Shown: piece by piece, positions 7,057 to 11,254 of the stretch | Numbering within the stretch: the stretch's first letter is position 1 | Layout: every line of letters starts with the position of its first letter | Source of the DNA: Saccoglossus kowalevskii | Lineage: Eukaryota; Hemichordata; Enteropneusta; Harrimaniidae | Length of the DNA: 11,254 nt | Direction of reading: 5' to 3' | NCBI RefSeq assembly: GCF_000003605.2 | Contig: NW_003122926.1 | Location: 85,245-96,498, forward strand | Translations under genes and position numbers: made by a program | The notes under the pieces: generated by a model | Told to the model about the DNA's origin: nothing | Seen by the model: the letters and a program-made list of their open reading frames with translations, nothing else | The model's database searches: none

Positions 7057-7243
7057 GGAAAAAGTTATTTTTGTACTACCCCACTCCAAACTCTGACATA
7101 ACCCTTGCCCTCCAGCACTAACCAATTTATTAGTACTGGGGTACACCTGATTATTAACAGGGAACACACAATTTAAAATATCTTGTATCAATTTAATTGG
7201 AGGGGCTTGGAGATGGGGATGGGGGTTACAAAAAAATCTTTCC
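7057..7243. mobile_element. Diverged relative of the 6387-6555 MITE
   Basis: The left end GGAAAAAGTTATTTTTGTAC and the reverse complement of the right end, GGAAAGATTTTTTTGTAACC, match each other and the MITE terminus GGAAAGAGTTCCTTTTGTAC. Internal blocks TAACCCT and CCAGCACTAAC also resemble that element (TAACCCT, ACAGCACTCC). Length is about 187 bp. The flanks (GTATGA and ATATAT) give no convincing target duplication, so this would be an older copy. The G-rich right part (7206-7226) has several G tracts. Confidence 0.5.
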
Positions 7244-7603
7244 ATATATTCAAGGAGCTAAAAAAAGAAACAACTCTATAATTGTACATTTTTGTAATTT
7301 GTTTAATAACATGGCATCTATAATCACTAACATTGGCCTGACCTGTCTTTTAATTAACCCTCTTTGTAAACAGTACAGTGGACAGAAAAAGTGCACCCCA
7401 TGCTTTAAATGGTTTAACCCTCATGAATAATTAATGATGTTTACAGGTCAAATTCTATGCATACAAACACTGCTGTGATGAGACATAAAGGCAAGACACT
7501 ATCCTGCTATGTAACACATGGGTTATGTAATCTACTCAGAAAGCAGCAAAGTCCAAGAACCCTGGCTTAGGGGTCATAGGTCAAATTTCTACACAAGTAA
7601 CTT
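7244..7603. other. Spacer, no gene supported
   Basis: The plus-strand frame 7197-7430 begins with TTG inside the MITE-like element and shows no domain. AGGTCAAATTCT (7446-7457) and AGGTCAAATTTCT (7578-7590) are near-identical short direct repeats. Confidence 0.4.
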
Positions 7604-7632
7604 TAGACCTTAGAAACTCTTTCTAAGGTCTA
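7604..7632. other. Perfect 13-bp hairpin, 3-nt loop
   Basis: TAGACCTTAGAAA (7604-7616) is exactly complementary to TTTCTAAGGTCTA (7620-7632), with only CTC between them. Such a tight perfect palindrome is a candidate cruciform or a foldback relic. No flanking duplication or gene. Confidence 0.6.
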
Positions 7633-8176
7633 TGTAGTAACCAAGACCTAAATTACCTTACAATTGCAATGGGCAGTGTATGGGTTGTATACAAAAACAG
7701 GATGTAATCAACAGCCTTTGTGCTATATTCAGTTCCCACCCTAGCAACAACTGTTGCTATACTGTCATGTAAATCTAAATGTTTCATATGGGTACATACT
7801 GTATGTATATTCAACAAGTCTGAAATTACATTAAATTGTTAGAATTTTTATTTTTTATTTTTCTGCTGACAATTCATCTGCCTTGTGGTTTTGAATAATA
7901 TACTCCCATTCATTTATCTACTCATATTGTCAAAGTTGTAACAAATACTACGTATTACCATGGAAATCTATTTTACCTTCATGATCTCCCAAACACAAAT
8001 AGCTACAAGTATTTTAAAATTGCTGGCAGTGCTTCAGTAATTGCGGAAACAATTCCCATTGAATTTCTTTTCTTCTTTTTCAAGTTTCTATTGCAATTAG
8101 CATATCACAGAGAAGTGAGAAGCAACCAGCACATACCAACCATACTTTAAGCCTCATCATAAAGTGTCTATGTAAC
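7633..8176. other. AT-rich spacer
   Basis: No coding signal recognised. Contains small palindromes, for example TAGCAACA-AC-TGTTGCTA at 7742-7759. Confidence 0.4.
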
Positions 8177-8333
8177 CATGGAGGTATAATAATAATTTTT
8201 AATAATTTATCAACACTTACACATCCCCCCCCCCCCGGAGGGATTGGCAATGGTTACAAAAGTTTAAGAAGGAATACAAGGTTACAAAAAAGTAAATAGA
8301 TAAAATAAAACAAACTAAGCTAATACATTACAG
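8177..8333 (-). mobile_element. Possible retroposon 3' fragment, minus orientation
   Basis: Read on the minus strand, an AT-rich stretch passes through a G run (complement of the 12 C at 8225-8236), then GATGTGTAAGTGTTGATAAA, and ends in repeated ATT/TTA triplets (plus 8186-8210), as many LINE 3' ends do. ATGTAAC occurs immediately on both sides (8170-8176 and 8334-8340) and could be a target-site duplication. No coding sequence. The call is tentative. Confidence 0.25.
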
Positions 8334-9060
8334 ATGTAACATTATAAATACAGCTAATTACAATTCCATTTACTTTAAAAATAATAATTTTAAATTTATC
8401 AAAACTTTATATTTTTTTGAGTGACTCGTAACAAAACTGCATGTATCCTGAAACAAGTTTCAAACTAACCGATGACTAAACAGTCACCAAAACCCCGCCC
8501 TGACTTGATCCGAGTTTCACGAGTCTACTAGTACAAACAGCTGGTGGTGTTAACGCCGTGAATGAAACGTTTCTATTGCCAAATTTAAGTAGAACCGTCG
8601 CTTTCTTTACAGCTGTTGGGCAACAGTAGACGCTTTTGTTGACCGACTTTGAATAAAAATTAACTTCAAAAGAAAATGATAAAAACATACATAAATGGAT
8701 TATCTTTAATTATCCATGTGAAGAACGTGCTAACCTTGACTTCGGAATACCAGGTCATGTATGTTTTTACGTATTCTGGCAACGGAAGAATCAAATTAAA
8801 ACACTAGGACAAAAGCAGTAAAATAAGACGGCGTTTTTAATTGGTTGCTATACAGGTTTTAGTTTGTCGCCCGTATGCTTGGGAATGCCGATTTGACCGA
8901 TAATATTTCGGGCACAACATTTTTCAAAGGACTGATTATTATCGGAAATTCATGAAATGCCACGTATTCGTGAGCAGTCGTAAACTTGGTGAACACGGAC
9001 AGGAACTGACGACAAAAAAGGGTTCCTCAAAACGATATAGGATTACTGTCTACGTGGGTG

Positions 9061-9082
9061 AAAAAAAAAAAAAAAAAAAAAA
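9061..9082. repeat. Poly(A) run of 22
   Basis: Twenty-two uninterrupted A following GTGGGTG. It may be a mononucleotide repeat or an old retroposon tail; no source sequence is recognised on its 5' side. Length is prone to error. Confidence 0.9.
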
Positions 9083-9447
9083 TAGAGTCACGCAAAGGTG
9101 TAGACCAGACGCTGTAAGTGCTGAAAGTCAACCGGGAGGAAAAGCACATTAACTACGTGAGAATTTCGTTGTATAGAAACACCAGACTGTTTTTTGTCAG
9201 AGTGACCCGAAAAAAAAAATAGTCAACAAGACACAACAACTCGAATTACAACCTACCGGCATCTGGCTTCATTGCGAATTCTCACAACAAATATCTGGAA
9301 TTCTTGGCTATAGTCGGGTAAAGCAGATGTCCACTATCACATCTGGTCCCATTCTTGAGCCGGTACGGGCAAACAACTTCAGCATTTCGATAAAATTACG
9401 GGAGCCCCACTGATCAATGGAAATGACGTTGTTGTGTTAATCACTTG

Positions 9448-9457
9448 GTCACGTGAC
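9448..9457. promoter_or_regulatory. Perfect GTCACGTGAC E-box (CLEAR-type)
   Basis: The 10-bp palindrome GTCACGTGAC has a CACGTG core with the extended flanks preferred by bHLH-Zip factors of the USF and MITF/TFE group; in vertebrates the same decamer is called the CLEAR element of lysosomal genes. It lies in the CpG-rich block, which fits a promoter, but no adjacent transcript can be shown. Confidence 0.4.
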
Positions 9458-9493
9458 AATCAGCTGTTCGTGTTAAGGGTCACCAGCTGATTG
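9457..9493. other. 10-bp inverted repeat with paired CAGCTG E-boxes
   Basis: CAATCAGCTG (9457-9466) is the exact reverse complement of CAGCTGATTG (9484-9493), with a 17-bp spacer. Each arm contains CAGCTG, itself an E-box core. It abuts the GTCACGTGAC palindrome, giving three E-box cores in 46 bp. Confidence 0.5.
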
Positions 9494-9540
9494 CTGCGTC
9501 ATTTACTAGTATTTGACGTCTGCTGTCAGAATACACACGC

Positions 9541-10198
9541 ATATCAAGAAAACTAGTTAACTATTAAAAAAAAGTTTTAAGCTGACAAAAAAAAAAAAAT
9601 GCAAAACTCATCTACATGTATTTCATAAAATAATGAGACCGACCGACTCAGTCAGCTGCTTCTGCTTTGGTTATACCATTATTTGTTTGTGTAAATTGGG
9701 AGGGATTTATGCCGATGTCATTTTTGTATATTTAAAATTAGTAAATTTATTGTGGCATTCATATTATTTCAAAATATGTTGTTAAAATGAGACCATTGCA
9801 TCTTTTCGGAATTTGTTTTTTTTCAGACTCAACTACTCCCATCAAATTAATGGTACGGTCTGCCTAGGGGTCAAACATTTGAAGTCGTGGGGGGAGGCGC
9901 TGGAAGAGCAATTTCTTTCGCAGTGTTCTTTCTACACATTTTTATTTTTATTGAGTGCGACAATATTTTAATTATGCAAGACCTGGCATGCATTTTTGTC
10001 TCCATTCCAACAAGCCCCCCCATGATTACAAATAGTCGGCCCCTCTAGTGGGCAACACAGTGAATGCATTTGTCACAGTGCTTTGACGACGTGGACTGCC
10101 TTCAAGTGAACAGGTCCTTTTACAATACAGAATAAACGGGTCAACTGTTGAGCAATGTTCACTCAATTGGTTCAGTAAGTATACACAAAAGGTGTATT
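9541..10198. other. AT-rich spacer
   Basis: CpG density falls again after 9540. CTTTTACAATACAG at 10117-10130 and CAGTAAGTAT at 10173-10182 resemble splice acceptor and donor, but the 44-bp segment between them is not a supportable exon. No other feature seen. Confidence 0.4.
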
Positions 10199-10510
10199 GT
10201 TGCTGAGTTCAATTAAACCAGGCTGCCAGTCACGGACGTACCAGTGTCCATTCTTGGGATCGTTGCTGAGTTCAATTAAACCAGGCTGCCAGTCAGGGAC
10301 GTACCAGTGTCCATTGATGGGATTGTTGCTGAGTTCAATTAAACCAGGCTGCCAGTCAGGGACGTACCAGTGTCCATTGTTGGGATTGTTGCTGAGTTCA
10401 ATTAAACCAGGCTGCCAGTCAGGGACGTACCAGTGTCCATTGTTGGGATTGTTGCTGAGTTCAATTAAACCAGGCTGCCAGTCAGGGACGTACCAGTGTC
10501 CATTGTTGGG
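10199..10510. repeat. 63-bp minisatellite, five units
   Basis: Units start at 10199, 10262, 10325, 10388 and 10451, exactly 63 bp apart. Units 3-5 are identical over at least 60 bp, unit 2 differs at one base and unit 1 at three. Because 63 is divisible by three, two of the six frames stay open through the array. The plus frame gives SSIKPGCQSGTYQCPLLG and starts from TTG only; the minus frame gives GHWYVPDWQPGLIELS and is open from 10513 to 10175 with no ATG. All four variable positions change the amino acid in both frames, so there is no sign of selection on protein. I call it a minisatellite; an exon cannot be fully excluded. Confidence 0.93.
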
Positions 10511-11006
10511 TTTTTAAAGAAACAAAACACTTCTTAATACTTTGCTTTTTCATACATTTATTTTTTGAATGTTTGATAACTGAGAAAAAATTAAATAATT
10601 TTATAAAAAAAAAAACGAAAAAAAAAAAAGATCTTCTAAAAGAATAAGTGTTTTAACCCCCCTCCCTTTATAAAAATCTTGAAGTATTTGTTGTTCGTTT
10701 TTGTTCTATCCAATCATGGACAGAAATAACCGAAAAGGGAAAAAAACAGAAAAATGGTTTGGTTCGAGTGTAAATCTGTGCGTCAAATGAGATGCATTTG
10801 TAAAATCTGTTTACACCCACCCGACAACCAACTGCTATGCCATACTACTGTCCAATTATCAATTTGTATTTAATAGTGAATGTAGTCTGACGCCATGACC
10901 AATATTTATCAATTAAGTTTCAGTGGGGGGTAGGGGGTTTGGAAAAAAACTAAAGGAATTAAGTTTTTTATCCGACATCGATCTTTTGATGTTGTCCCTT
11001 AAGACC
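10511..11006. other. AT-rich spacer with A runs
   Basis: Contains A runs at about 10606-10630 and a G-rich stretch at 10924-10938. No gene recognised. The plus-strand frame 10923-11126 begins with GTG in the G-rich stretch and shows no domain. Confidence 0.4.
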
Positions 11007-11026
11007 CTGGATATGCAAATATCCAG
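11007..11026. promoter_or_regulatory. 20-bp palindrome around an octamer motif
   Basis: CTGGATAT-GCAA-ATATCCAG has perfect 8-bp arms with a 4-nt centre. It includes ATGCAAAT (11013-11020), the octamer bound by POU-domain factors. No nearby gene, so the role is inference. Confidence 0.3.
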
Positions 11027-11254
11027 CTACACAGCAGCAGTCCCAACAAAGGCATACTATATTTGCTTATTAATACTTATGCATTATGTAAATTACAGAG
11101 ATTTCTCCATGGTCGGTCAAAATTGATTTTTTTGAGTCAGTGTGTGTTATATCTACAATTTGATTCATTTAATTAAAAATACAAATGGTGTCGCTATCAA
11201 ATTGTCAAACTGCACATAGTGTTGCTGTACCTGTAATAATTCAATATATTGTAT

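Larger units (their letters stand above)
8461..9540. promoter_or_regulatory. CpG-rich block, candidate promoter region
   Basis: I count about 50 CpG dinucleotides in 1080 bp, against about 7 in 600 bp at 5041-5640 and almost none at 5641-6360; GC content is also visibly higher. In invertebrates with mosaic methylation, retained CpG marks unmethylated DNA such as promoters and first exons. It contains an inverted CCAAT box (ATTGG, 8840-8844), a GTCACGTGAC E-box and TGACGT-type half-sites. Short frames point away from each other, at 8476-8688 (minus, ATG at 8688) and 8952-9152 (plus), but neither matches a known protein and the plus one reads through the poly(A) run. No TATA box or clear splice donor was found. 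A divergent promoter is inference. Confidence 0.35.

Noticed and set aside
7201-7226. G-quadruplex potential (also at 10924-10938)
   Set aside because: Only two or three G tracts of three or more in each; at best two-layer structures, and no context supports function.
8952-9152. 66-codon ATG-initiated frame in the CpG-rich block
   Set aside because: It reads through the 22-A run as polylysine and shows no domain; kept only as weak context for the promoter candidate.
9210-9411. Open plus-strand frame of about 67 codons, and a 40-codon minus frame over 9294-9432
   Set aside because: Both strands are open at once in a higher-GC region, no start or splice context is convincing, and neither resembles a known domain.
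10131-10174. Possible 44-bp micro-exon between acceptor-like and donor-like sites
   Set aside because: Splice-like motifs this short occur by chance, and no flanking exons can be identified.
10197-10517. 106-codon plus-strand frame with five 21-residue repeats
   Set aside because: It begins at TTG and has no upstream exon signal. Unit length divisible by three explains the open frame, and all variants are nonsynonymous.

Overview
The window looks like non-coding, AT-rich genomic DNA from an animal, most likely a marine invertebrate. A lophotrochozoan such as a bivalve or other mollusc is my best guess, but it rests only on recollection of similar repeats. There is no bacterial-style gene packing and no operon or Shine-Dalgarno pattern. 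The short open frames present are about as many as chance predicts at this base composition, by a rough stop-codon estimate. I could not recognise any intact protein gene, tRNA, rRNA or CRISPR array.

Layout. 1-2060: two copies of a palindromic TTCACTGGGTTTTA repeat (10-106, 1863-2055), a dispersed ~310-bp repeat (493-804), a foldback (1492-1555) and a minus-strand retroposon 3' end (1586-1660). 2425-4320: tandem repeats, namely a decayed ~30-39-bp minisatellite, a TAAR microsatellite, a decayed ~40-bp minisatellite and a 14-bp direct repeat. 4652-4942: second copy of the dispersed repeat. 5157-5388: remnant of a coiled-coil-like coding sequence on the minus strand, broken by a frameshift and a stop. 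6078-6570: tandemly duplicated retroposon tail, one copy of which was hit by a 169-bp MITE (6387-6555). 7057-7243: a diverged relative of that MITE. About 8461-9540: CpG-rich block with a perfect GTCACGTGAC palindrome and an inverted CCAAT box, the best promoter candidate. 10199-10510: five-unit 63-bp minisatellite. The rest is AT-rich spacer.

No genes can be shown to work together here. The history that can be read is of repeats: a tandem duplication followed by a MITE insertion, a dispersed repeat with a strongly conserved core, and local homogenisation of one minisatellite. The most checkable observations are the MITE with its preserved empty site, the conserved core and paired arm changes of the dispersed repeat, the broken coding remnant, and the CpG-rich block.
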